From IMG/VR virus record IMGVR_UViG_3300030061_002247, positions 18,878 to 82,877 of that record: a stretch of 64,000 bases of DNA; one strand, given 5' to 3'. How positions within the stretch are numbered: position 1 is the stretch's first letter; each line of letters starts with the position of its first letter. The position numbers and the translations under genes were made by a program. The DNA comes from a virus. The notes beneath the pieces were generated by a model. It had not been told where the DNA came from. It saw nothing but the letters and a program-made list of their open reading frames with translations, and ran no database searches. Positions 24,329 through 33,189 of the stretch are shown piece by piece.

Positions 24329-24510
24329 TCTACCACCTTCTCTTTGCCTATCTCTTGGCCACAAGCGGAGCAGTAAGACATACCATCTTTCGCACCTATG
24401 TGTCCATGAGGCCCAAAGCCAGCGTTGCACCACTCCTTACCCTTGTGTGTATCAAACACAGGAGAGCACCGCATGCCGTCAGGCTTGTACTGGTATCTCG
24501 CTACCTTCAT
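24325..24510 (-). CDS. small zinc-site protein, 61 aa
   Basis: Cysteines at RCSPVFD, WCNAGFGPHGH and YCSACGQEI could hold one zinc ion. Overlaps both neighbours by ATGA. Function unknown. Confidence 0.5.
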   Translation of the reverse strand: MKVARYQYKPDGMRCSPVFDTHKGKEWCNAGFGPHGHIGAKDGMSYCSACGQEIGKEKVVE

Positions 24511-24935
24511 TCGTCATCACTCCCGAACAGTTGCACATCGTATGTCCCATCGGCATCGACCGTGGTCATTGATGCGAAGGGAGCATCGAACATGCTCATC
24601 TGCATGACTCGCTCACGGATGTGTGTCGGGCAGTCTGTGGTAGCACCCTCATCATCGTGGCCTAGCAACAGGAAGTCACCGTGCATTGACAACACACTCC
24701 CAAGGGGCATGTTGCACATCTCTGCGATGAACTCACGAGCGATTGGATTGAGGGGCAGTTCACGTAGCCTGCCTTCCTCGTTCCCAATCAAGTCCCATGT
24801 CTGCTTGACACCGTTGAGGGTGATGTCATCACCCCCAGTCAATGCGTATTCGATGTTCCCGCCTACGGCTGACTGCATGTCGCTTAGGCCGTCTACAGAA
24901 ATCGGTTCGACTTTCCCGTTGGTGCGAATCAACAC
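24507..24935 (-). CDS. DUF3846-like protein
   Basis: 142 residues starting LIRTNGKVEPISVDGLSDMQSAVGGNIEY, the conserved beginning of DUF3846 proteins common on phages and plasmids, followed by LNPIAREF and LLGHDDEG. The function of the family is not established. It is next to a DUF932-like gene, a frequent partner of accessory phage genes. Confidence 0.6.
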   Translation of the reverse strand: MLIRTNGKVEPISVDGLSDMQSAVGGNIEYALTGGDDITLNGVKQTWDLIGNEEGRLRELPLNPIAREFIAEMCNMPLGSVLSMHGDFLLLGHDDEGATTDCPTHIRERVMQMSMFDAPFASMTTVDADGTYDVQLFGSDDE

Positions 24936-24946
24936 GCCTGAGTTGC

Positions 24947-26164
24947 TCAGAGTGTCACCCCCATTGCTTCCATAGGGGTGACGTACTCGTTCAAATCCAC
25001 AACACCGGATACAACATCCGACATGAGTTTGTGGACTGCATGTAGTCGTGTGTCAAGAGCACCGATTGCTAGGGCACTTCCTGTAAGGACAGCGTTGCCC
25101 TTACCGCTCAGTGTATTAGCACCGCTCCATGTAGGCTTGTGTGTTAGAACACCAGTGAGTACGTTGTAGGCATGGTATGCCGTACCGATTGCCTCACCCT
25201 CTACCTTCACGAAGTCAGCCTCAGGTCTGTTCCAACCCATGAGTGCCGCACGGAATCCATAGCCTCTGGATATGGAGTAGTCCACGACGGTATCAGTCTG
25301 CTTGTTTATCATGGGCGTTGCTTGAGGCAGGGAGAGAATCTTTCTCTCTCGTGCCGCAACTAGAAGTTTGCCGAACAGGTCGTTGTCCATCCCGAAGGAA
25401 GTCATCGACTCAACAAGTTCGAGTTGCTCCACAACGTCTTCAATCATACCCGCAATCGAGTTGCTGAACTTGGCGAAGTCAATTGAGCCGACACCGTTCT
25501 TCGTGTGTCTCAAACTCGCTAGGTTCTTGGTCGATGTAGCAACCATACCATTGGTACAGGCAAGTCTCTCTGCAACTCCGTTGATTTTCAGAGAACCGCT
25601 ACCGTCAAGGCTGTTGTGAATAGACACACCATACCTGTACAAGTCTCCAACGTGTGTGAGTTCCGACTTCTCGTTAGCAACTACGTTGATGTCCATTCGT
25701 GCTTTCTTACCGAAGTCATAGGCTGTTATCTTGAAGTCCCATCCCTTCTCATTGCAGTGCATTGCCAATGGAGCAAACACTTCTGGGTAAGACACACCTG
25801 CGTATCTCTTGGAGACCGCACCTAGTATAGCACCAACAGGTTGCTTCTCTGTCCTGACCTTGGGGTTCATTATTATGAACAGGTTGTTCTCACCGTTGTA
25901 CGCATCTGTTACTGTGTACAGTCCGTCATCCACACCTGAGTCCTCAGGATGTTGGTCAACGTTCACCACAGCAGGCAACACGTAGGGTTTGAAGTCCCAG
26001 TCACAGACTGTCTTAGTCCTACCACCTTTGGTCAAGAAGGCAAAGCCTTCTCCTTCGTGAACTTGCATAGCACCACTAGCAATAGTGTGCGTATCCCAGT
26101 TCGGGCTTTCGTCATCGTTCGTCATATCGTTTGTATCAATGTTCATATCCATATCAATCACCAT
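24947..26164 (-). CDS. DUF932-like phage/plasmid protein
   Basis: 405 residues resembling DUF932 proteins: VSKRYAGVSYPEVF, WDFKITAYDFGKKARMDINV, VSIHNSLDGSGSLKINGVAERLACTNGM and SLRHTKN in the usual order. These occur on plasmids and phages and may bind DNA, but their role is not established. First gene after promoter copy 4; ATG 26164 or 26152 could be used, the latter matching a leaderless start better. Confidence 0.62.
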   Translation of the reverse strand: MVIDMDMNIDTNDMTNDDESPNWDTHTIASGAMQVHEGEGFAFLTKGGRTKTVCDWDFKPYVLPAVVNVDQHPEDSGVDDGLYTVTDAYNGENNLFIIMNPKVRTEKQPVGAILGAVSKRYAGVSYPEVFAPLAMHCNEKGWDFKITAYDFGKKARMDINVVANEKSELTHVGDLYRYGVSIHNSLDGSGSLKINGVAERLACTNGMVATSTKNLASLRHTKNGVGSIDFAKFSNSIAGMIEDVVEQLELVESMTSFGMDNDLFGKLLVAARERKILSLPQATPMINKQTDTVVDYSISRGYGFRAALMGWNRPEADFVKVEGEAIGTAYHAYNVLTGVLTHKPTWSGANTLSGKGNAVLTGSALAIGALDTRLHAVHKLMSDVVSGVVDLNEYVTPMEAMGVTL

Positions 26165-28227
26165 TCCTCTGTTGTTCCTTTATATGAGGAAGCCCCTTTC
26201 CCACCGATGAAATCGGTTAGCATGCTCGCAGGAATCTCACCTGCATCCACCATGCTCGTTAGCAACTCTGTTGCCAAGGCCTTCCTCTGTTCCTTCTCTC
26301 CACCATCCAGTATCCCTTTGACCACATCTCTCTTCTGAGAGACGATGCGAGAGAACCTCTCGTCAATCGTGTTGGAGACGCATAGGTAGACTGCGTGAAC
26401 AACACTCGCATCCTGACCTATCCTATTCACTCTGTCCTCCGCCTGTTCCTCTACGGCAGGAGTCCACTCACGTTCCACGAACACAACCGTGTCTGCTTTG
26501 GTGAGTGTTATTCCCATGTTGGCCGACAGTATGTTAGCAACCAACACGTCTACGTTCCCTGCTTGGAAGTCCTCGATTATGGCCTGCCTCTTCTGTGCAT
26601 TGACACCACCTTCGATGACTGCAACACGCAGGAACTCAGGGTTGAACGTGTCCACTACTCGTTTCAACACATCTCTGTGATGAGTGTAAACGATGACGGG
26701 CTTGCCTGTCTGCTCGTGGTACTGAGCCACCCACTCACAGGCCGATTTCACCTTGAGCATCCCACAGTGATGCCTCAGACTCGTGAGCATGTTCAACACG
26801 AATCCCGCAGGGAGTGTGTTGTTCTGCTTGTGTTGCCTGTACTCATCCAACCAACCAGACTGCAAGGTCTGGTATGACTTGACCCCAGATGCCGAAGGCT
26901 CGACTGCGAAGTCCTGCCTTATCTTGTCAGGCAGTTCCTCCATGACCTCCTTCTTCAGTCTGCGAAGCACGAAGTCCCTACTCACAGTGTGTAGTTCTTT
27001 CTCGTTGGAAGAGCCACGTGTGTCCCAACCGAACCCGTTGTGATATGCATCGCAGTACCTCTGAACATACTTGAGCCATGACGGGAAGTCAACTGGTCTG
27101 AGCAGGTTCAGCGTGGTGAAGTACTCCTCAGGCCGACTGGTTATGGCAGTGCCACTGAGACAGAGTACACTCTGTGTCTGCTTCCCTATGTTGAGACAGG
27201 CCTGTGTCCTCTTGGCTGTCTTGTTCTTCAGGAAGTGAGACTCGTCGAACACACACAGGTTGAATCCCCTGTCCATGAGTTGCTCCTCTCTCTTGCCCAT
27301 CAAGTCATAGTTCACTATGGTGAAGTCAGCATCTGCTATCTCACCCTTGAAGCCGTTGACCACCTCGACACTCACGTCTTTGAGCCACGTGTCAATCTCC
27401 TTAGCCCAGTTGTACTTGACACTGGAGGGACAGACCACAAGCACAGGCCATAGTTCCCTGTGAAGGGATGCGTATGCTATCGCTTGGATGGTCTTGCCTA
27501 TCCCCATGTCGTCCCCGATGAGGCATCTCCCACCTGCAAGTTCAGCGAAGCGAACACCCACGTATTGGAAGGGGTACAACTCGCAACCATCGTTGAAGGT
27601 TTCAGACAACCTCTTCTGCATCTCGTCAACCGTATGTGCGTTTGTCAACTCGACTGCACTGCTGATTGCTACACGCTCCGCATGTTTGGTGATGTACATC
27701 TGAACATCCTCAAGTTCGCTCACTACTGTGGCCAGTGGCTCGTAGACATCCTCTAGTCTCTTGACTAGGAATCCTGCTTGCTTTATCGGTATCATCCAAC
27801 GCTTGTTGTCTTTGTCCCACTTCCTGTTAGGGATGCCCTTGACAATCTCCTTGACCTCATCCCTCAGGGATGCATCCCTGATGAAAGGCCACTCCAATGC
27901 CAACGCACCATCCACGATGTATGCTGAACACTTGCTCGCAGTACTCGTGTTTGAAGGGGCGGATGCTATGTGCTCGGTGATGGGTGAACTATCGTAGCCG
28001 AACCTCTCAAAGATGGAAGCAGTGACCTGCAACACATCCCTGTCGAAACGCACGCTCCATGTGTTGTTGCTCCACTTGACGTTGTAGAATCCCTCAAGGG
28101 ACTTCAACTCATTCTTCATGGCGTTGTTTATCTCAGGGTTGTATGGGAAGGACAGTGCAACACGCTTCGCCTGTCTTGGATACCTACGCTGTGTGTCGTT
28201 CTTCGTGTAGTACGTCTCTGTGTACAT
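26158..28227 (-). CDS. SNF2-family DNA helicase/translocase
   Basis: 689 residues. Motif I is GDDMGIGKTIQAI (about residue 237), motif II DESH (about 327), then LSGTAI, and in the C-terminal lobe a VYTHHRDVL...EGGVNAQKR...VANILSANMGITLTKA region and QAEDRVNRIGQD (motif VI). This is the SMARCAL1/HepA-like SNF2 group. It could remodel forks or displace host proteins from viral DNA. The N-terminal 200 residues contain two HARP-like copies (for example NTWSVRFDRD and NKRWMIPI). ATG at 28227 follows the phosphatase stop. Confidence 0.85.
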   Translation of the reverse strand: MYTETYYTKNDTQRRYPRQAKRVALSFPYNPEINNAMKNELKSLEGFYNVKWSNNTWSVRFDRDVLQVTASIFERFGYDSSPITEHIASAPSNTSTASKCSAYIVDGALALEWPFIRDASLRDEVKEIVKGIPNRKWDKDNKRWMIPIKQAGFLVKRLEDVYEPLATVVSELEDVQMYITKHAERVAISSAVELTNAHTVDEMQKRLSETFNDGCELYPFQYVGVRFAELAGGRCLIGDDMGIGKTIQAIAYASLHRELWPVLVVCPSSVKYNWAKEIDTWLKDVSVEVVNGFKGEIADADFTIVNYDLMGKREEQLMDRGFNLCVFDESHFLKNKTAKRTQACLNIGKQTQSVLCLSGTAITSRPEEYFTTLNLLRPVDFPSWLKYVQRYCDAYHNGFGWDTRGSSNEKELHTVSRDFVLRRLKKEVMEELPDKIRQDFAVEPSASGVKSYQTLQSGWLDEYRQHKQNNTLPAGFVLNMLTSLRHHCGMLKVKSACEWVAQYHEQTGKPVIVYTHHRDVLKRVVDTFNPEFLRVAVIEGGVNAQKRQAIIEDFQAGNVDVLVANILSANMGITLTKADTVVFVEREWTPAVEEQAEDRVNRIGQDASVVHAVYLCVSNTIDERFSRIVSQKRDVVKGILDGGEKEQRKALATELLTSMVDAGEIPASMLTDFIGGKGASSYKGTTEEW
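26172..26194 (-). promoter_or_regulatory. extended TATA promoter, copy 4
   Basis: Minus strand CTTCCTCATATAAAGGAAC, TATA centre 18 bases before ATG 26164 and 30 before ATG 26152. It lies in the coding end of the SNF2 gene but in a different frame from the other embedded copies (encoding ASSYKGTTEEW), which shows that the DNA, not the peptide, is conserved. Confidence 0.75.
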
Positions 28228-28234
28228 GTCTGCC

Positions 28235-28708
28235 TTAAGAGTCAAGTTCCCACCTCTCGTGTACATTCTCTCCATCCTCAACACGCATGATTAGAACGTC
28301 ATCCTCACGCATGCCTGTTGGAACACGCTTGGGGTCAAGCATGCGTTTGATGGCATCCCTGACGAAGCCCGTCCTATCCTTGCCATGCAAGCAGTGGAAG
28401 AACACTGGTGCGTCTTGTGCCAGTGTCAGTATCAACTGAGCAGTGTCACGAATGTAGTCCTCATCCCTGACGTAGTTCTTCTTCCCGTAGGGATTCTCGA
28501 TGTGTCTGACAATCCTGCTGACATACACTGTACGTGAGTTGTTGTCAATCCATTTACCTGCTCTCCTGTCAAGGGACACGACTGTATCTATCCGCTCCGT
28601 GTTCAACATGCGATGTGTGTCATCACCCTCGATGAACTTCTTTCCATCAGCACAGAAAACGTTGTGTGTAATTTTCATGTATCCAAGACCTATGTATCTG
28701 TGTGTCAT
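28235..28708 (-). CDS. CX5R tyrosine/dual-specificity phosphatase, first
   Basis: 157 residues with HCLHGKDRTG (Cys106, Arg112), the complete CX5R loop plus the following TG. An aspartate-rich RDEDYIRDTAQLI helix and VVSLDRR precede it, as in dual-specificity phosphatases. It probably removes phosphate from proteins, nucleotides or RNA 5' ends in the host. Coupled by ATGA to the 193-aa gene. Confidence 0.78.
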   Translation of the reverse strand: MTHRYIGLGYMKITHNVFCADGKKFIEGDDTHRMLNTERIDTVVSLDRRAGKWIDNNSRTVYVSRIVRHIENPYGKKNYVRDEDYIRDTAQLILTLAQDAPVFFHCLHGKDRTGFVRDAIKRMLDPKRVPTGMREDDVLIMRVEDGENVHERWELDS

Positions 28709-29286
28709 TCTTCCTCACTCTCCTCTTCTTCGTAGCATCCCCAACATACCATAACACCGTAGTACTCACAGTACTCAAGGTTGAAGTCGTGACACTCACA
28801 ATTCCCACACAAGTTGTCTGCGTACTGCCTGTCTTTGACTCCGTTGAGTTCGACCCAACCACAACTGTGATTGGTTGTCTCCAGAGTTGGCTCTGTGTTG
28901 AACACCGCACCTAGGCTAGTGATGCTACCATAACCTGACATCTGTTCAGGACACACGCACTCCACAGGCACGATTGCCAACATACCTGCGTCAACAGGCA
29001 AGGACACCTTAGTGCCTGAGTCATCTTCCAAGTGGAAGTCCCACGTGTTATCACCACCGGGTGATGCGTGACACTCGATGTCGTATGTTCGACCGTTCAC
29101 TTCCCACTTGAGTGTGCCGTAGTAGTCCTTGTGCTTCTTGTATCCGTCTAGTTTGAACACCTTGTCACAGAACTCGCTCCATCTCCTGTCGGCAATCACG
29201 TAGCATGGGTCTCCCACGTAGAACTCGTAGTCCTTGTAATCCACGTGTGTCTCTCTGTCTGCGTATGATGGGATACTCATGTTCAT
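28705..29286 (-). CDS. uncharacterised cysteine-containing protein, 193 aa
   Basis: Beta-rich (FYVGDPCYVIADRRWSEF, GTLKWEVNGRTYDIECHAS) with a C-terminal cysteine cluster LCGNCECHDFNLEYCEYYG and an acidic tail EEEESEEE. ATG 29286 overlaps the upstream stop by ATGA. The first part resembles phage proteins starting YVGDPCY, function unknown. Confidence 0.55.
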   Translation of the reverse strand: MNMSIPSYADRETHVDYKDYEFYVGDPCYVIADRRWSEFCDKVFKLDGYKKHKDYYGTLKWEVNGRTYDIECHASPGGDNTWDFHLEDDSGTKVSLPVDAGMLAIVPVECVCPEQMSGYGSITSLGAVFNTEPTLETTNHSCGWVELNGVKDRQYADNLCGNCECHDFNLEYCEYYGVMVCWGCYEEEESEEE

Positions 29287-29756
29287 TCCTCCTCCTGTGT
29301 ATCCAATGCGGATATGTTGTCGTCTGTCTCTTGATGCTGTGCCGTAGCCATCGCATCTCCCTTGTTCATGGTTACAACACACTCGCCTTGCTTGGCGTAG
29401 TCAAACACCTGTGTCACTGTGGGACTTGGGTTCACACCCAAGAGGCAACCCTTCTCGTGATTCAAAGGCTCGCCGTGTATCAGCAACGCATTCGTGTTGT
29501 CATCGAACTCGACCGCATCCATCTGTATGTAGAAGTGGCTTCCCTTACTCGCTCCGCTCTCCAATATCGGCTCTTGCTCACGTAGCCAGTCAATCACAAC
29601 TTGCGGTGCTCTCAACTCGTTCGCATATCCATACTCACGGTTCACGTTGATGCTCCCCAGTATCTGAATATGCATCGCATACTCACTGTTGTACTCCGTT
29701 CTCACTTGCATTCTCTTCATTATTCCATTTCCATTCGTTTGTTCATTCATGTTCAT
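29283..29756 (-). CDS. uncharacterised protein, 157 aa
   Basis: Acidic protein with IQILGSINVNREYG and HFYIQMDAVEFDDNTNALLIHGEP, suggesting a beta-rich core. No known family. First gene after promoter copy 5; GGAG sequences in the preceding gap may act as ribosome sites. Confidence 0.5.
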   Translation of the reverse strand: MNMNEQTNGNGIMKRMQVRTEYNSEYAMHIQILGSINVNREYGYANELRAPQVVIDWLREQEPILESGASKGSHFYIQMDAVEFDDNTNALLIHGEPLNHEKGCLLGVNPSPTVTQVFDYAKQGECVVTMNKGDAMATAQHQETDDNISALDTQEEE

Positions 29757-30835
29757 TCACTCTCCTGTTTCTTGTCTTGTTCCTTTATATGAGGAAGGTC
29801 AACCTTACCCACACCTACGTCTGTTACATCTATCATGTTGGAACTCCCACATGTGATGCACGGTATCTCACCGTTGCTGTCTCTCTCTATATTCGACCCT
29901 ACGACTTCCTGAGCATCGCAATTGAGACACTCGAATATCCTATCGTCCACGTCTGTTAGTTCACTATCATCTTTCCTTGACCACCCAGTCTCGGTATACT
30001 CCCAGTCATCGAACTCGTCGTCATCCTCAAGGGAATCGTTCACCTGTTTGTATATGCTCTGCGTGTTGATACTCGCATAGTGGTTGCCCCACCCTCCTGA
30101 GTATCCACTCCACTTGTTGGATGACACACGTGAGTCTCCAACAGGCAAGCCACACACATCAGCGATGTACTGTTGCTGACTCGATGCCTCGACCTCATGG
30201 ACACACATGTGTTCCCTGACCCAATCAATCAACTGACCTGCATCCTTCCATGTGTGTTGGGACTCAGGCAGTAGGTAGTGAGCAAGGATAGCCAACTGCA
30301 CACCAGTCCTACCATGTCCACCCATGCACTGGCAAGAGACAGTCTTGACACCCTTGGTGTAGATGTCCTCAACAAGTGCGAGCCAGAACTCACGACCCAA
30401 TCCCGTAGGGATGGAGTAGTCCGGCCAGTCGATGCTGAACACAGCAGTCATGCTGTCAGACACCTGCGTGTTGGATGCCTTCCAACCCTCAGGGAAATCA
30501 TGGTCACCACTCTTGAGATACCTGTGTCCCTTAGACACAATCTCACTTGGGCCAATTGCAACATCCGGTAGTGGGTTCATCAACCACCAACCACCTTGAC
30601 GGCTTGAGCCACCACCGTAGACCTCGATACCCTCAGGTGTTGTGAACACAAGCACGTTGCCTGTATGACATCCGTTCTTGGATACATACGTGTGTCCCTT
30701 GGACTTGGGCTTGTGCTTGCCACAGTAGTCACCGACCTTCGGTGCGTCATTCTGGCATGTCTCGTGTTTGCATATCTTTCTCTGTTTCATCTTCTCATCT
30801 CCGTTCTTACCTGTAAGGTACTTCTTCCATTTCAT
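29753..30835 (-). CDS. CX5R phosphatase with zinc-finger ends, second
   Basis: 360 residues. An N-terminal Cys/His module (CKHETCQNDAPKVGDYCGKH), a phosphatase core with QCMGGHGRTG (Cys170 to Arg176, CX5R), and a C-terminal zinc ribbon (ECLNCDAQE...CITCGS). The C-terminus KVDLPHIKEQDKK is read through promoter copy 5. The active-site loop is intact, suggesting a functional phosphatase with nucleic-acid or protein-binding ends. Confidence 0.68.
   Translation of the reverse strand: MKWKKYLTGKNGDEKMKQRKICKHETCQNDAPKVGDYCGKHKPKSKGHTYVSKNGCHTGNVLVFTTPEGIEVYGGGSSRQGGWWLMNPLPDVAIGPSEIVSKGHRYLKSGDHDFPEGWKASNTQVSDSMTAVFSIDWPDYSIPTGLGREFWLALVEDIYTKGVKTVSCQCMGGHGRTGVQLAILAHYLLPESQHTWKDAGQLIDWVREHMCVHEVEASSQQQYIADVCGLPVGDSRVSSNKWSGYSGGWGNHYASINTQSIYKQVNDSLEDDDEFDDWEYTETGWSRKDDSELTDVDDRIFECLNCDAQEVVGSNIERDSNGEIPCITCGSSNMIDVTDVGVGKVDLPHIKEQDKKQESE
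29777..29799 (-). promoter_or_regulatory. extended TATA promoter, copy 5
   Basis: Minus strand CTTCCTCATATAAAGGAAC, TATA centre 31 bases before ATG 29756. Embedded in the 3' end of the upstream phosphatase gene, encoding LPHIKEQ. Confidence 0.75.
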
Positions 30836-33189
30836 TGTTTCATCTCCTGTGCCAGTTTCAATGCGTTCATGTATGTCACGAACTCATTCGTTTCTAATTC
30901 GTACACGAGTTTGGCATACACGTGTTCGACTTCTTCCCATGTCCCTGCTTCTACGTGGTGACACATGTCAGCAATCAACACAGGTAGTTCCCAGTCAGTG
31001 TTAGCGACTGCCTCCTTAGCCTTCTTGACCACATCTGATTCGACCTTGACAACCTGTGTCTGTTGCTTCCCAAGTAGGAACACGTCGTATGTGTTGGAAG
31101 GCACAGACGTGTTGGTCTGCACACTCAACTTCTTGATGTGGCTGGCATCGTAGTGGTCTGACCCATGTCCCGTAGGGATGTAAGACTCATGGCCAGTCTT
31201 GTTGTACTGGTGGTTCGAGTCACCATGGAACATGTGTGTCAAGTCACCGTTCTCGTTCCACTTGTCAAGGACAACCTGAACATCCTCAGGTGCATCCGTG
31301 TGTTTGAACACGTGATTCTTCCTGAAGTACGAAGGACTCTTGCCGAAGAAGCCAAGCACATCCCCCCAGAGGATGTTGCATTCCTGTGCGTTTGTCTCAA
31401 CACGGTCGTTCACTATGTCCATTGCAATCATGTATGAGTGAAGGGCATGTCTCATCTCACCCTCTTGGTAGCCGAGTGTTCCAGCAGTGAAGTGAATCAT
31501 CGTGTCACTACCGAACTTGTTCAGCAACCCACCGTTGTTATGCTGTGCATTCTCCAAGGCATTGACTGCTTCGACCAGTTCCTTACCCACGTCTTCCAAC
31601 TCGTCAGCGGATGCTTGCATGAGTTGGTGTATGAGTGTTGCAACACGAGCACCTTTCTCCGCTCCGTCGCCCCACTTCGGCCCACCGTAGGCTGATGACC
31701 AACCGGTCTTGTACTCGTCATGCATGTATGTCAGAAGGTACGATGCCTGTTCCCAATCCACGATTACGTCTCTCATCCATCGGTGGTATGGCCTTCGACT
31801 GTTCGGCATCCCAACCCCATTGGGCATGTCCCAATCGGACATGGGTTCAACACCCATGAACGAGTTGACTGCCAGTGGTATGGTGACTCGGTAGTTCTTC
31901 TTCTGTGACCTAGCATGTCTCATCTCTCCAACAGTCGCACCGATTGTTGCTTTGACAATCCATGCACAGAACACACCACCAAGGAACGCACTGAGTTCAG
32001 GGTCGTTGCAAGGCTGACCCATCCACTGATGGAAGAACGTAGACAGGGCTGACTGCTTCCTGTTCCAATGTGCATTGCCGTATGTTACCCCATCCCTGAA
32101 CGCACTGACGTGTTGCCAAGGGTTGTATGGATTGGCAACGAAGTCACCGTCGTTGTTCTGAATGACCCATCCTGAGGCAACCTCAGTCCATGTGTCTCCA
32201 ACACACACCTCGTCTGTTATGACATACGGGATACCATGTGTCCGACAGTGTGCGTTGATGTGACTCAGTAGTGAGCCGTTAGGCTCTACTACAACGAAGC
32301 CATCAGGACAAAGTTCCTTTGTGATGTTCTCCTCAAGCCACTGGACTTGTTCAAGTCCAGTCATGACCACAGTCTCAGTCACCACTACATCCCCATCGGG
32401 GATAGAGCCGTTGATGCTGACTCCTTCCGGTGGTGTTCCAATCTGTATGTGTTCGTCACACCCACGTATCTGTGTGAGTATTGACTTGACCGAGTTGATG
32501 TACTCGTCATCCCACTGCCTGTTGTGATGCTCAACATCGTTGAACACCATCTCAATCTCATGCTTGTTGGTATCGTATATGTGTCCACTTCCAGTGCTCA
32601 TCTTGACGAGTGCTTGTTCAAACACACGATGCTTCTCTGATAGCGGGAACATCAGAGATGTACCTGCGTCAGAGTAGTTAGTCCCGGCAGTCACTCCGTC
32701 GTGACCCTCACCGAATACAACATACATGTTCGGAGCAAGGACACACGAGGCAATCGCTGGTTGGTAAGGCTGAACAATCAAGCATCCCTCAGGGTCGTGT
32801 TCCAACATGACTGCCTGTAGGTGCTGAATCGTCTTGACGATAGCATTCTTGTGGTTGACACACCTAGTGCTTTCCAACACACCGTGTCTTGGATTGAGAG
32901 GACAAGTCCTCACGAAGATATCAGTGTCCACTGATATGCTAGACTCACACCACTTGACAACTTCCCAAGGGTCATCGTCAACCAACACGTAGAGCGTCTT
33001 GGGAACACGGTAGCCTGCGTAAGACTTGCCGAAGTCCACGTAGTGGTCAAGGGCTATCGCTTTCTGCGATTTGACCAATGGCATCCTGTGTGTGTTCCAT
33101 GTATCCATGTCCGTGTATGTCTTATGTTCGTCGTTCATCTCAATCACCTGTGTGTTCTTTTCCATGTTCATCATCTTCTCAATACTCAT
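30832..33189 (-). CDS. large protein with PEP-utilising-enzyme-like domains
   Basis: 785 residues. CLIVQPYQPAIASCVLAPN...VFGEGHDGVTAGT resembles the ATP-binding part of PEP synthases, and VVVEPNGSLLSHINAHCRTHGIPYV (about residues 300-323) resembles the swivelling phosphohistidine domain, with His after LLS. The last 400 residues (including GGPKWGDGAEKGARV and HNNGGLLNKFG) match no family I know. It could be a phosphotransferase, but catalytic completeness is unproven. N-terminal Met codons are many, so the exact start is uncertain. Confidence 0.4.
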   Translation of the reverse strand: MSIEKMMNMEKNTQVIEMNDEHKTYTDMDTWNTHRMPLVKSQKAIALDHYVDFGKSYAGYRVPKTLYVLVDDDPWEVVKWCESSISVDTDIFVRTCPLNPRHGVLESTRCVNHKNAIVKTIQHLQAVMLEHDPEGCLIVQPYQPAIASCVLAPNMYVVFGEGHDGVTAGTNYSDAGTSLMFPLSEKHRVFEQALVKMSTGSGHIYDTNKHEIEMVFNDVEHHNRQWDDEYINSVKSILTQIRGCDEHIQIGTPPEGVSINGSIPDGDVVVTETVVMTGLEQVQWLEENITKELCPDGFVVVEPNGSLLSHINAHCRTHGIPYVITDEVCVGDTWTEVASGWVIQNNDGDFVANPYNPWQHVSAFRDGVTYGNAHWNRKQSALSTFFHQWMGQPCNDPELSAFLGGVFCAWIVKATIGATVGEMRHARSQKKNYRVTIPLAVNSFMGVEPMSDWDMPNGVGMPNSRRPYHRWMRDVIVDWEQASYLLTYMHDEYKTGWSSAYGGPKWGDGAEKGARVATLIHQLMQASADELEDVGKELVEAVNALENAQHNNGGLLNKFGSDTMIHFTAGTLGYQEGEMRHALHSYMIAMDIVNDRVETNAQECNILWGDVLGFFGKSPSYFRKNHVFKHTDAPEDVQVVLDKWNENGDLTHMFHGDSNHQYNKTGHESYIPTGHGSDHYDASHIKKLSVQTNTSVPSNTYDVFLLGKQQTQVVKVESDVVKKAKEAVANTDWELPVLIADMCHHVEAGTWEEVEHVYAKLVYELETNEFVTYMNALKLAQEMKQ

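Noticed and set aside
24283-24975. 230-codon plus-strand frame
   Set aside because: Antisense to the DUF3846-like gene and coupled micro-genes; composition is that of a shadow frame.
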